Assembly: GCA_016195505.1 (NCBI GenBank)
Contig: JACPZN010000233.1
Span: 1-13,570, forward strand
DNA length: 13,570 nt
Direction of reading: 5' to 3'
DNA from: Nitrospirota bacterium
Lineage (GTDB): Bacteria; Nitrospirota; Nitrospiria; Nitrospirales; Nitrospiraceae
Under the pieces are notes generated by a model. It did not search any database. It saw only the letters and a list, made by a program, of their open reading frames with translations, and was not told the DNA's origin. A program made the position numbers and the translations under genes. Positions 1-6,446 of this stretch are shown here, one piece after another. Positions within the stretch are counted from its first letter, which is position 1; the number at the start of each line of letters is the position of its first letter.

Positions 1-354
1 GCACTTCCATTGGGCATACGCCACGTCCTTGCCCTCATGCGCCACAATCGTGCAGAGTCCGGCGATCGCCTTGTAGTCGTTTTTCTTGTTGACAGTCACG
101 CGCACCGGACAGACCAGTTTGGACGAATGGACAATCAGCTTGCCTTCGCCCTTATGCCGGGCGATCAGCACCCCTTTCACAATTCCATTGATGACCTGTT
201 CTCCATCCACAAGGTCCTGGACCTCGCCGCTGCCGTTCCAACTCGAACTGGAATCTCCCGCCTCAATGGTCTTCGCAGAAGCCAGCGAGGCTTCGCCTCC
301 GCTAATAGAAACAACTATGCCAACCACAAGAATGACGTAGTACATGATCTTCAT
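1..354 (-). CDS. Exported hypothetical protein, C-terminus cut by window edge
   Basis: The reading frame is open from the ATG at 354 to the edge of the window (118 codons, no stop), so the protein continues beyond it. The start follows an AGGAG motif five bases upstream. The product begins MKIMYYVILVVGIVVSISGG, a typical signal peptide: short basic start, hydrophobic core, then a probable cleavage site after ALASA-like residues near position 26 (SLASA/KT). The visible mature part is hydrophilic, with two cysteines (the LVCPVRV and GLCTIV segments) that could form a disulfide in the periplasm. The end visible here (AHEGKDVAYAQWKC) adds a third cysteine. I do not recognise a named family. A compact beta-rich secreted protein is an inference from the alternating hydrophobic pattern. 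A 5-bp stem (GGAGA/TCTCC, 382-394) lies in the probable leader. Confidence 0.75.
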   Translation of the reverse strand, partial: MKIMYYVILVVGIVVSISGGEASLASAKTIEAGDSSSSWNGSGEVQDLVDGEQVINGIVKGVLIARHKGEGKLIVHSSKLVCPVRVTVNKKNDYKAIAGLCTIVAHEGKDVAYAQWKC

Positions 355-463
355 GTTATCTCCTGTCAGTTTGATTGATTTGGAGAAACTCTCCATCCCG
401 TTCGCGGATATTACGTCGTCTGGTTTGGTGCTTGACGGTCACATGCCATAGCCACACCGTACC

Positions 464-730
464 TCACTTGGATCTCTGGTCTGGACCGAGCGTATTTCCA
501 AACTGCCGTCGGCGATTCTGTAGGATGACCGGATCGATCACCTCGCCACATTGCACGCAACGCCGCGCCAGAAAATCAGGACGACCGGCATCACCCATCA
601 CATCGAAGCACTGCTCGATAACCAGAAGGCCTTCGCACCGCGCACACCTGGTCGCGCTGGTGCGTAGCTTGAATTCCGTAAGGCTCTCCCCTTTCAGATC
701 TTTGGTCGGAAATGCCGTTGCCATGGCCAT
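464..730 (-). CDS. Small zinc-ribbon protein (two CxxC pairs)
   Basis: An 88-residue protein with CARC (C29, C32) and CVQC (C58, C61) spaced 25 residues apart, a four-cysteine zinc-ribbon arrangement. The second pair runs into CGEVIDPVILQNR, a helix-forming tail. I chose the ATG at 730 because GGGAGG stands five bases upstream. A second ATG two codons downstream (724) is also possible. The frame stays open to 910, but the extra residues are low-complexity and no ribosome site precedes them. Such small ribbons are usually regulators or protein-binding adaptors; nothing here says which. It lies between the exported protein and the sigma-54 activator, same strand, but too far from the activator (298 bases) to assume one transcript. 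Confidence 0.7.
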   Translation of the reverse strand: MAMATAFPTKDLKGESLTEFKLRTSATRCARCEGLLVIEQCFDVMGDAGRPDFLARRCVQCGEVIDPVILQNRRRQFGNTLGPDQRSK

Positions 731-1028
731 GGTGACCTCCCTTCTTTCGCCGCTCATAGGTCCAGTACGGCAACTCGCGTTCCAGAAGAGCTCACTCCCG
801 ATCTGGATCACCGATGCCACTGAAATTAGGTGAGATTGAGTGGCCGCACCGAGGAATCTCTCTGGAGAGAAAGACGAAGTACTCGGGCTGATCTGCCGAA
901 ATGACGGCACAGTGCCGAAGGATCGACGCGTGTCCAGATGCCTGGACGTGATTCGTGAAGCATCGCTCGTGAAGCGCTTGCGAAGTACGAGTAACGAGAC
1001 ACGAACGGCGATTTTGAAATGAGCCGGG
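731..1028. other. Intergenic region with short repeats, no convincing gene
   Basis: About 300 bases between the activator's stop and the zinc-ribbon start. It contains two small perfect hairpin or operator-like palindromes: TCTCTC-TG-GAGAGA (857-870) and CGGCAC-A-GTGCCG (905-917). At 946-1015 there is a cluster of related words (CGTGATTCGTGAAGC, CGTGAAGC, ACGAGTAACGAGACACGA). A plus-strand frame from a GTG at 840 to 1022 has no ribosome site or recognisable motif and is not called. No clear sigma-70 or -24/-12 promoter was found. Confidence 0.5.
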
Positions 1029-2567
1029 CTAAGTTGAGCGAGAGATACCGAGCTTGTGCATCTTAGACTGGAGAGTAGTCCGTTTCATACCCAGCTTGGC
1101 AGCTGCACCAGCGGGACCACCGATGATCCATTTGGCTGCCTCAAGCGCTCGCATAATATGGTCGCGCTCAGCGGCTTCCAGGCTCGTGATGAGGTGAGTT
1201 TCCGCGCTCTTGACTGCTTTCAGTTCTGCGAGGGGCACATATAACTCGGCGCGTTGCGAGAGAATGACGGCCCGCTCGATTAGATTTTCCAATTCGCGGA
1301 TGTTGCCCGGCCAATGGTACCGCGAGAGAGCGATCATGACCTCGGTCGGAATGGTCTCAATGCGTTTGTTCATCCGGCGGGCAATCTTCTGCGCAAAGTA
1401 GCGAACGAGCAGCGGTATGTCCTCCCGGCGGTCACGGAGAGGAGGGATGGTTACAGGAAATACGTTGAAGCGGTAATAGAGATCGCTGCGAAACTGTTTC
1501 TCGCCCACCATTTTTAACAGGTCTCGATTCGTCGCAGCGACGAGACGGACATTGACACGAATCGTTCTCGTACCGCCGAGACGTTCAAACTCCTGCTCTT
1601 GAAGAACCCGCAATAATTTGGATTGCAAGTCGAGTGAGATATCACCGACTTCATCGAGAAACAGCGTCCCGCCATCAGCCAGCTCGAAGCGGCCGACCTT
1701 TTGCGCAATGGCTCCGGTGAACGCGCCCCGCTCGTGGCCGAACAGCTCGCTTTCCAGCAGGCCGGACGGAATTGCCGCGCAGTTCAGCTTCACGAAAGTC
1801 CGCTCCCGCCGCCCGCTCAGGTTGTGAATGGCGCGGGCGATGAGCTCCTTGCCTGTGCCGGTCTCTCCAAGAATAAGAACAGTCGAATCGGTCGGCGCGA
1901 CGATTTCGACTTGCTTGAGTACCCGTTTGAGCGCAGGACTATCCCCGATGATCTCCTCGAAGTTATATTCGATTTGAATCTCGTCCTCCAGGTACACCTT
2001 TTCTTTGGCGAGCCTGTCCTTGAGTTCGGCGATCTGCTGGAATGCCAGCACATTCTCCACTGCAACAGCCACTTGCTTGGCAACCTGCTGAAGGAAATCT
2101 AGGTCCGTTTCACTATAGGCCTCTTTCTGCAAGCTCAAAAATCCCATTGCGCCCAGCCGCCGCACCGCCGTGGTCAGGGGGACGAAGCAAAACGAGTTCG
2201 TGCCGTCCTCCTTCATGTGCCCGGTGACCTTGGGCCAACGACGTTCTTCGGCAAGCTCGGGAACGAGAATCGACTGCTGCGTCTGCCACACCAATCCGGC
2301 GGGGCTCTCTTCGACCGGCCCCTCATGGCCGCCCACGAGATCAGCAGGCACGTTCGCCTGAATGCTGTGCAACCGCATCGTGTTTCGCGCAGGATCGTGT
2401 AACGTCAGGGCAACGAAATTGACCTGCACCACTCGGGGAAGGCGCTGGGCGAGATCTCGAAAGAGTGTGTGCAGATCTCGGTGGATGGAGATCGCTTGTG
2501 CAACCTCCAGCAGAGCTTGGTATCGCTCAGCTAGAGTCTCACAAGGAGATGCAGTCTGCCTATTCAT
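1029..2567 (-). CDS. Sigma-54-dependent transcriptional activator, GAF-AAA+-Fis type
   Basis: 512 residues. An N-terminal GAF sensor domain (about 15-175) is followed by a linker helix (176-200), a sigma-54 AAA+ domain (about 203-430) and a C-terminal Fis-like helix-turn-helix (about 465-508). All key AAA+ motifs are intact: Walker A GETGTGKE (234-241), the sigma-54-contacting GAFTGA loop (281-286), Walker B GGTLFLDE (299-306), sensor I RLVAATNRD (341-349) and sensor II WPGNIREL (419-426). It should bind an upstream enhancer and use ATP hydrolysis to open sigma-54 promoters in response to a small molecule or redox signal sensed by GAF. Architecture is FhlA/NorR-like, with no receiver domain and no cysteine cluster. 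The ATG at 2567 has no good ribosome site, and an in-frame stop lies just upstream. I found no clear -24/-12 promoter in the window, so its targets are probably elsewhere. Confidence 0.93.
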   Translation of the reverse strand: MNRQTASPCETLAERYQALLEVAQAISIHRDLHTLFRDLAQRLPRVVQVNFVALTLHDPARNTMRLHSIQANVPADLVGGHEGPVEESPAGLVWQTQQSILVPELAEERRWPKVTGHMKEDGTNSFCFVPLTTAVRRLGAMGFLSLQKEAYSETDLDFLQQVAKQVAVAVENVLAFQQIAELKDRLAKEKVYLEDEIQIEYNFEEIIGDSPALKRVLKQVEIVAPTDSTVLILGETGTGKELIARAIHNLSGRRERTFVKLNCAAIPSGLLESELFGHERGAFTGAIAQKVGRFELADGGTLFLDEVGDISLDLQSKLLRVLQEQEFERLGGTRTIRVNVRLVAATNRDLLKMVGEKQFRSDLYYRFNVFPVTIPPLRDRREDIPLLVRYFAQKIARRMNKRIETIPTEVMIALSRYHWPGNIRELENLIERAVILSQRAELYVPLAELKAVKSAETHLITSLEAAERDHIMRALEAAKWIIGGPAGAAAKLGMKRTTLQSKMHKLGISRST

Positions 2568-2823
2568 AGGGGTTCAGTATGGCCTATTAGTTAGTAACGG
2601 CTCAAGAGGAGGGAGAGGGATGGCCTGATTGGTCCCCCGTGCTCATGGACCCCCCCCACGATGAAGCAGTGGTCGTTCGACGTGCGCAGTTGGGGACCAA
2701 GCTAGGCCACCCCTTGAAAGAATGTAACGAGCAAGCTTGGAAGGATCATCTATGTCTTCAACCACGGCCCAGCAGACGTTCGTAGTCCGGTAGACGGGCT
2801 TGACCCCATTCACGGAAGTGGTG

Positions 2824-2974
2824 TTATGCTGATCCGCATAAGATACCGCGACGAACTTCAGGCAGGCAGTAACCAATTGAAGGCACAGGGGTTAACAGAC
2901 CTTAGGCAAGACATCCCAAGGTGTGTTATACGGACAGAAAGCCAGAACTCTGCACCTTATGCGGATCAGCCTAA
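2824..2974. repeat. 19-bp inverted repeat pair around a 113-bp spacer
   Basis: The left arm TTATGCTGATCCGCATAAG (2824-2842) reappears as its reverse complement at 2956-2974 with one mismatch (T at 2827 against C at 2971). A 15-bp core is perfect (2828-2842 and 2956-2970). The left arm is itself palindromic at its ends (TTATGC...GCATAA), like a dimeric recombinase or repressor site. The pair lies directly left of the cassette junction. What it does is unknown: recombinase binding sites, mobile-element ends or a long hairpin are all possible. Confidence 0.7.
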
Positions 2975-2976
2975 TT

Positions 2977-2991
2977 CCTAATTATAGTTAG
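2977..2991 (+). other. attI-like recombination core (CCTAA-N5-GTTAG)
   Basis: CCTAA and GTTAG face each other with five bases between them, right at the left boundary of the cassette. The class 1 attI site has the same arrangement with a six-base spacer, and integron integrase cuts between G and TT. Here that would place the junction between 2987 and 2988. The element is short, so it could be chance or the remains of an attC right half. The call depends on its position rather than its sequence alone. Confidence 0.4.
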
Positions 2992-3861
2992 AGGGCGCGT
3001 AACCAAGCGACAACGCGTGACACGAAGATCCGACAGTCCTGGCACGAAGGCGTACTACGAAGCGCTCCAGAGCATCTTCCGTTTGGAGTCCGGAGTGTTG
3101 ACGGCAACGCTGCCCCACATGGGGGAGCGGGGCCGAAACGACGAGGACCGATTTAGAGCGTTCCTTGCCAAAGTTCTTCCTCGGCGCTTCAGTATCGGTA
3201 CAGGATTTCTTGTGTGTTCCAATCCATATATACCGCCTAGTCGTCAAACTGACGTTGTAATTTACGATGAGATTCACAATTCCCCGCTCCACCGTGAGCT
3301 CGCCGCGTACGTCTTCCCCGTAGAAATGGTCTATGGAACGGTCGAGGTGAAAGGCTTGCTAGGTCCCGGAGACTTGGTCCCAGCGTTACAGAATATCGCG
3401 CGCATTCGACGTTTAGCCAAAGAAAAGCACTACCTCGTCTATGGCCAAACCTCAGCGGGACATGAAAATCCAGATCAGTCATGGGTCGAACCAATCGAGC
3501 TGGTTAATGGATTGGCGCCAAGAGCTTTCATTTTTGCCTATGACACCAAATGGAAAAGTGCTACAGGATTTGTCAACGCTCTGAAGAACGCAATCTCGAA
3601 AGTTCCCAACACCCATGTCCACGGCGTAGCGGTATTGGCAAAGGAATGGTTTGCGTACCAGGTGCCGGAGCGCAGTGGGAATGGGTTTCGAATCAAGCAT
3701 TTCACGGACCACACGCTGCTGCGGTTTATTAACCGCATGATTCACAACCTTGCGAGCGTACCGATGCAACAGATGTCGATTGACCGGTATCTCAATACAG
3801 AAGCGCCCTCTAACACTTCGCTGCAGCCGACGCTGCAGAAGCAGCGCGGCTGAGCACGACG
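2988..3861 (+). mobile_element. Solitary integron gene cassette (874 bp)
   Basis: A single gene with an attC site at its 3' end. The first bases (GTTAGAGGGCGC, 2987-2998) are the exact reverse complement of the bases that open the attC (GCGCCCTCTAAC, 3803-3814). This end complementarity is the defining mark of a cassette, because in the excised circle these two stretches become the R' and R'' boxes of one attC. No integrase gene and no second attC are in the window, so this is either a cassette inserted at a secondary site or a remnant of an array whose integrase is lost or lies outside. Confidence 0.75.
3017..3853 (+). CDS. DUF6602 family protein, nuclease-like, cassette-encoded
   Basis: 278 residues from a GTG start; an in-frame stop at 2972 limits the choice, and no good ribosome site is seen. 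The segment RNDEDRFRAFLAKVLPRRF (40-58), the strand ending in D79 (QTDVVIYD), and VYGTVEVKG with E110 and K112 match the DUF6602 layout. They also resemble a PD-(D/E)XK core, with D79 and ExK spaced as in many nucleases. A nuclease role, perhaps in defence, is inference. The last residues (about 263-278, NTSLQPTLQKQRG) are encoded by the attC itself, and the stop codon lies inside it, a common feature of cassette genes. Such a tail is probably not functional. No partner gene (methylase, helicase or toxin partner) is adjacent. Confidence 0.75.
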   Translation: MTRRSDSPGTKAYYEALQSIFRLESGVLTATLPHMGERGRNDEDRFRAFLAKVLPRRFSIGTGFLVCSNPYIPPSRQTDVVIYDEIHNSPLHRELAAYVFPVEMVYGTVEVKGLLGPGDLVPALQNIARIRRLAKEKHYLVYGQTSAGHENPDQSWVEPIELVNGLAPRAFIFAYDTKWKSATGFVNALKNAISKVPNTHVHGVAVLAKEWFAYQVPERSGNGFRIKHFTDHTLLRFINRMIHNLASVPMQQMSIDRYLNTEAPSNTSLQPTLQKQRG

Positions 3862-3867
3862 TTCGAC
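3808..3867 (+). repeat. attC recombination site (59-base element)
   Basis: Sixty bases that align end to end with the attC of the aadA cassettes as I remember it. R'' is CTCTAAC (3808-3814). The stem runs CAGCCG (3824-3829) with CGGCTG (3847-3852), an unpaired A3830, then CGCTGC (3831-3836) with GCAGCG (3841-3846) and an AGAA loop. A bulged G3823 lets GCT (3820-3822) pair with AGC (3853-3855), giving the extrahelical base expected in attC bottom-strand folding. R' is GTTCGAC (3861-3867), where only GTT fits the consensus; the bases after it belong to the flanking DNA. Cleavage would be after G3861. Confidence 0.85.
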
Positions 3868-3899
3868 CTCACCAGGCAATATGCACCACAGCCGCGAGA

Positions 3900-3955
3900 G
3901 CCAAGTTTACGCTGACAGCAGTCGACATCGGTTTGACATTTTCAGTAAACTTGGC
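3900..3955. repeat. 11-bp perfect inverted repeat with 34-base loop
   Basis: GCCAAGTTTAC (3900-3910) and GTAAACTTGGC (3945-3955) are perfect complements. The loop contains the palindrome GTCGAC (3921-3926). It lies between the cassette end and the haemoglobin gene. There is no following T-run, so it is not a standard terminator. It may be a miniature-element remnant, a structured leader or an operator pair. No named element is recognised. Confidence 0.6.
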
Positions 3956-4045
3956 ACCAAAATGTTGAGCTGGACGGGCTGCTAACAGACGGCGCCTGAT
4001 CAGCACAGGTAAGACCCCATACTTTTAACCGGAGGACGAGCTGCA

Positions 4046-4417
4046 ATGAGCCAGAAATCACTTTATGAACGTCTGGGCGGCTATGACGCAATCTGCGCCG
4101 TCTCTGATAATCTGTTGCCACGACTCATTTCGGACGCGCGGCTGAAACGCTTCTGGGACCATCGAGGACAAGACGGCATCGACCGCGAAAAGCAACTCCT
4201 GATCGATTTTCTCTGCGCGAATTCGGGTGGTCCCATGTACTACACCGGGCGAGACATGAAGGTGGCTCACAAAGGGATGAAAATCGATGAAGCCGATTGG
4301 ACGGCCTTTATGGGACATGTCAATGCGACCCTGGATGTGTTTAAACTTCCCTCGACTGAGCGTGGCGAGGTGGTCGCCTTTGTCCAATCTCTGAAACGGG
4401 ATATCGTCGAAGTCTAA
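4046..4417 (+). CDS. Truncated haemoglobin, group I-like
   Basis: 123 residues, the usual length of a 2-on-2 globin. The opening SLYERLGGYDAI and the central GGPMYYTGRDMKVAHKGM are group I hallmarks; H75 is the proximal (F8) haem ligand. The distal B helix reads DNLLPRLISD (21-30), so the usual Phe-Tyr pair (B9-B10) is Leu-Leu: the Tyr that stabilises bound O2 or takes part in NO dioxygenation is absent at B10. Y66 and Y67 are near the E/CD region but are common elsewhere in the family. The start has GGAGGA about nine bases upstream. A cytosolic O2/NO-binding role is expected from the family. The gene is transcribed toward the redox operon and is separate from it. Confidence 0.92.
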   Translation: MSQKSLYERLGGYDAICAVSDNLLPRLISDARLKRFWDHRGQDGIDREKQLLIDFLCANSGGPMYYTGRDMKVAHKGMKIDEADWTAFMGHVNATLDVFKLPSTERGEVVAFVQSLKRDIVEV

Positions 4418-4450
4418 CAGGACGCTGAAAATCCCGCCGACCGGGAAGCG

Positions 4451-4527
4451 CTGAACAGTGAGCGAGAAATGATGAACGAGGATGCGATTGACACTTCCTA
4501 GTTCCGCGTTCATCGTTCAAAGTTCAG
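4451..4527. repeat. Nested inverted repeats between convergent genes
   Basis: CTGAAC (4451-4456) pairs with GTTCAG (4522-4527), and inside them GATGAACG (4471-4478) pairs with CGTTCATC (4507-4514). This imperfect hairpin lies between the stop codons of the haemoglobin gene and the CDGSH gene, where a bidirectional terminator would be expected. There is no long T-run on either side, so termination is only a suggestion. Confidence 0.4.
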
Positions 4528-4572
4528 TTATTCACTCACTCCAGAACGTTGCTCACGTAGCGACGGTCGTCC

Positions 4573-4809
4573 TCAGAGTGTCTTGTGCGTGCCGTCGCAG
4601 AACGGAGGATTCTTGGTCTGCTTGCACTGACACAAGGCGACTTCTTTCTTTTCAGTTAATGAAAACTCGACTGGCTCGATCCCGGTGCCTTGGTGGGAGC
4701 CGTCACAGAAGGGCTGATCCCTCGAGCGTCCACATTGACACCAGTAGTAGGTTCCTGGTTCCAACGAAAGCACTGCCGGCTGTTTCGCTGCAATGCGTGG
4801 CTCTGCCAT
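4573..4809 (-). CDS. CDGSH-type iron-sulfur protein with two motifs
   Basis: 78 residues with two complete 3Cys-1His cluster motifs: WCQC...CDGSH (C24, C26, C35, H39) and LCQC...CDGTH (C60, C62, C71, H75). Each should hold a [2Fe-2S] cluster like mitoNEET and its bacterial relatives, which transfer electrons or clusters and are redox- and pH-sensitive. No membrane anchor is present, so it is cytosolic. The ATG at 4809 is preceded by AAGGAGGG about eight bases upstream. It is the last gene of the nine-gene minus-strand run, 23 bases after the upstream VOC gene. The context suggests it carries electrons or clusters for the redox enzymes of this operon. Confidence 0.93.
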   Translation of the reverse strand: MAEPRIAAKQPAVLSLEPGTYYWCQCGRSRDQPFCDGSHQGTGIEPVEFSLTEKKEVALCQCKQTKNPPFCDGTHKTL

Positions 4810-4832
4810 AAAACGGCCCTCCTTCTTTTAAC

Positions 4833-5279
4833 TTACAACTGTAACGGCTTGATCGGCGACAAGACGGCCACCGGGTTGTTTTTCCAGAGCGATTCGTCTG
4901 CATCGACGTAGAGTTCCACCTCGTTCCCGTCTGGATCTTTTAGATAGAGACTCTGGCTCACGGTATGATCGCTCATGCCGTCGATTGTGATACCTGCTCG
5001 TTCAAGGTCTTTTTTGGCGGCCCGTAATTCATCAAGGCTATCTCCGACCTTGATCCCGACGTGATAGAGCCCACGCCGTCTGCCTTGCGACGGTCCCGGC
5101 GCATCGCCGACCTGGATCAGCAGCAGCTCGTGATGCGTCCGCCCTGAGGTCAGTGCCGCAGCGGCTCCGTTGAATATCCGCCCGACTTCGTCAAACCCCA
5201 ACAGGTCCCGATAGAAGGCGAGCGACCGCTCCAAATCCTTCACGTAGAACACGACGTGGCCGAGGAAATGGGCTTTCAC
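4833..5279 (-). CDS. VOC family protein (glyoxalase / extradiol dioxygenase type)
   Basis: 148 residues. The pattern HVVFYVKDLERSLAFYRDLLGF (8-29) is the first beta-alpha-beta unit of the vicinal-oxygen-chelate fold. The three expected metal ligands are present: H8, H73 (LYHVGIKV) and E122 (GNEVELYVD), the His-His-Glu triad of extradiol dioxygenases and related enzymes. The substrate cannot be told from sequence; ring cleavage of catechol- or hydroquinone-like compounds or glutathione-type chemistry are family options. The start is GTG at 5279 with GAGG eight bases upstream. An out-of-frame ATG overlaps it but meets a stop at once. It is 60 bases downstream of the Rieske-flavodoxin gene and 23 bases upstream of the CDGSH gene. 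Confidence 0.88.
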   Translation of the reverse strand: MKAHFLGHVVFYVKDLERSLAFYRDLLGFDEVGRIFNGAAAALTSGRTHHELLLIQVGDAPGPSQGRRRGLYHVGIKVGDSLDELRAAKKDLERAGITIDGMSDHTVSQSLYLKDPDGNEVELYVDADESLWKNNPVAVLSPIKPLQL

Positions 5280-5339
5280 ATCTGCACCTCGTGAGAGCCA
5301 TCAATGTCTGGAGGGATTCGCCTGTGCCTATTTCAGCCA

Positions 5340-6446
5340 CTACCCCGTCGGCTCGCTGTCAAGTTGATGCGCCTTGCGCCCGCCACGAGCGAGCGGATGC
5401 TCAGGAAGCTGACCGCCGACCATGAGCGTGGCCATATCGACGGCGCGTGTCACGAGTTCCTGAGCCCCTTCACGCAGCTGTACGCTGTTTTGTACCTCGC
5501 TGACATTCCGTTCCATATCCTCGGCGCTCCAGCCCCTCGAATGAGCGATGAAGGGAAACTGCGGAAACTGGCAGCCGACTTCCGCAAAAAAGGTCATGAG
5601 TTGTCCGGCCACGCCCTGCACGTTGTCTTGCCCGCCCATGATGATAAACGCCGCCACCTTGTTCTTGAGCAAATGTTTGTTCGCGATGGTCTCCTGATTC
5701 TGGATGCAGTTCAGCCGCTCGACCATCTTGTAGTACAAGCTGCTGGCATTGCCCCAGCGGATCGGGGTTGAAATCAGAATGACATCGGCCCAATGCACGA
5801 TCGCTTCGTACACGCGATCAAGCTGGTCGGTCGGGTCCATTTGCGTAATCGAGCAAGGCCAGGTGCACGCCTGCGCCGATTTGGAATAGAAACCTTCGCA
5901 CGAGCGAAAGTTCAGCTCGCGGAGCTTGATGCATTGTGTCTCCAATCTGAGCGTGCTTCGAGCATGAGCCAGCGCCACATCTAACATCGCATCGGAGGTG
6001 CTATACCGTGGATGTGCCATGGTCATCGCCGTCGTCGAGATGCCCACGATGCGGATCGGACCTGCCTGGCGCAACACCGGGCGTGCGAGCGGATGGGGTT
6101 TGTGCGACTGCTTCTTTCGCTTCGTTGCGGATGACAGATCGATATAGAGTCGGCCGTTCTCGATTTTGGTCGCATAGCTCGGAACCTGATCTTGTTCGTA
6201 CCCCGGTTCTCCTTGACCGGTCTTGTGATGAAACTTCCAGTAATGCCACGGACAGACGACGTAGTCGCCGTCTAGGGTACCTTCACCCAACGGACCACCG
6301 ACATGATTACAGATCCCTGAGATCGCAGCAAACGAGCCGTCTTTGTACGTCAACGCGATTGTCGTCTTCCCGGAAGAGACTTCTCGCAAGGGCTTCACCT
6401 TCAATTCCTCGACACTTCCAACATCCGTCCATTGTGCATCTGGCAT
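5340..6446 (-). CDS. Rieske [2Fe-2S] / flavodoxin-like FMN reductase fusion
   Basis: 368 residues in two domains. Residues 5-105 are a Rieske-type ferredoxin with C46-x-H48 and C65-x2-H68 (CNH...CPWH), 16 residues apart, and no extra disulfide cysteines, as in soluble dioxygenase ferredoxins. A basic linker (108-130) leads to a flavodoxin-fold NAD(P)H:FMN reductase domain (131-345): VGISTTAMTMAHPRYS is the phosphate loop region, and ILISTPIRWGNASSLYYKMVERL (223-245) is the flavin-binding segment. C183, C194 and C198 lie where iron-sulfur flavoproteins carry a cysteine cluster, but spacing is looser, so a second cluster is uncertain. A GAGGGAG ribosome site precedes the ATG at 6446. Likely role: passing electrons from NAD(P)H and FMN to or from the Rieske centre in one chain. 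It lies 150 bases after the upstream VOC gene. Confidence 0.88.
   Translation of the reverse strand: MPDAQWTDVGSVEELKVKPLREVSSGKTTIALTYKDGSFAAISGICNHVGGPLGEGTLDGDYVVCPWHYWKFHHKTGQGEPGYEQDQVPSYATKIENGRLYIDLSSATKRKKQSHKPHPLARPVLRQAGPIRIVGISTTAMTMAHPRYSTSDAMLDVALAHARSTLRLETQCIKLRELNFRSCEGFYSKSAQACTWPCSITQMDPTDQLDRVYEAIVHWADVILISTPIRWGNASSLYYKMVERLNCIQNQETIANKHLLKNKVAAFIIMGGQDNVQGVAGQLMTFFAEVGCQFPQFPFIAHSRGWSAEDMERNVSEVQNSVQLREGAQELVTRAVDMATLMVGGQLPEHPLARGGRKAHQLDSEPTG

Larger units (their letters stand above)
2568..3016. other. Long intergenic region: left flank of the integron-like cassette
   Basis: About 450 bases without a supportable gene. A 77-codon minus-strand frame (2643-2876) has no family resemblance and ends in low-complexity sequence. 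The right half holds the two arms of a 19-bp inverted repeat (2824-2842 and 2956-2974), a CCTAA-N5-GTTAG element (2977-2991) and the left end of the cassette (2987-2998). No part of an integron integrase could be read on either strand. Confidence 0.5.

Noticed and set aside
731..910. N-terminal extension of the zinc-ribbon protein to an upstream start
   Set aside because: A strong ribosome site precedes the ATG at 730, and the added residues show no protein-like pattern.
840..1022. Plus-strand open frame of 60 codons from a GTG
   Set aside because: No ribosome site, no recognisable motif, and its end consists of intergenic repeat words.
2643..2876. Minus-strand open frame of 77 codons left of the cassette, considered as an integrase fragment
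   Set aside because: No tyrosine-recombinase motifs are visible; composition and ending look random.
3952..3968. TGGCAC followed by TGTTGA upstream of the haemoglobin gene, as a -24/-12 sigma-54 promoter
   Set aside because: The GC doublet expected ten bases after GG is absent, and the distance to the gene is about 80 bases.
3861..4045. Second integron cassette after the attC
   Set aside because: The bases after GTT have no complementary R'' downstream and no second attC fold is seen.
5304..5771. Plus-strand open frame of 155 codons
   Set aside because: It is the antisense shadow of the Rieske-flavodoxin gene, which has clear domain motifs.
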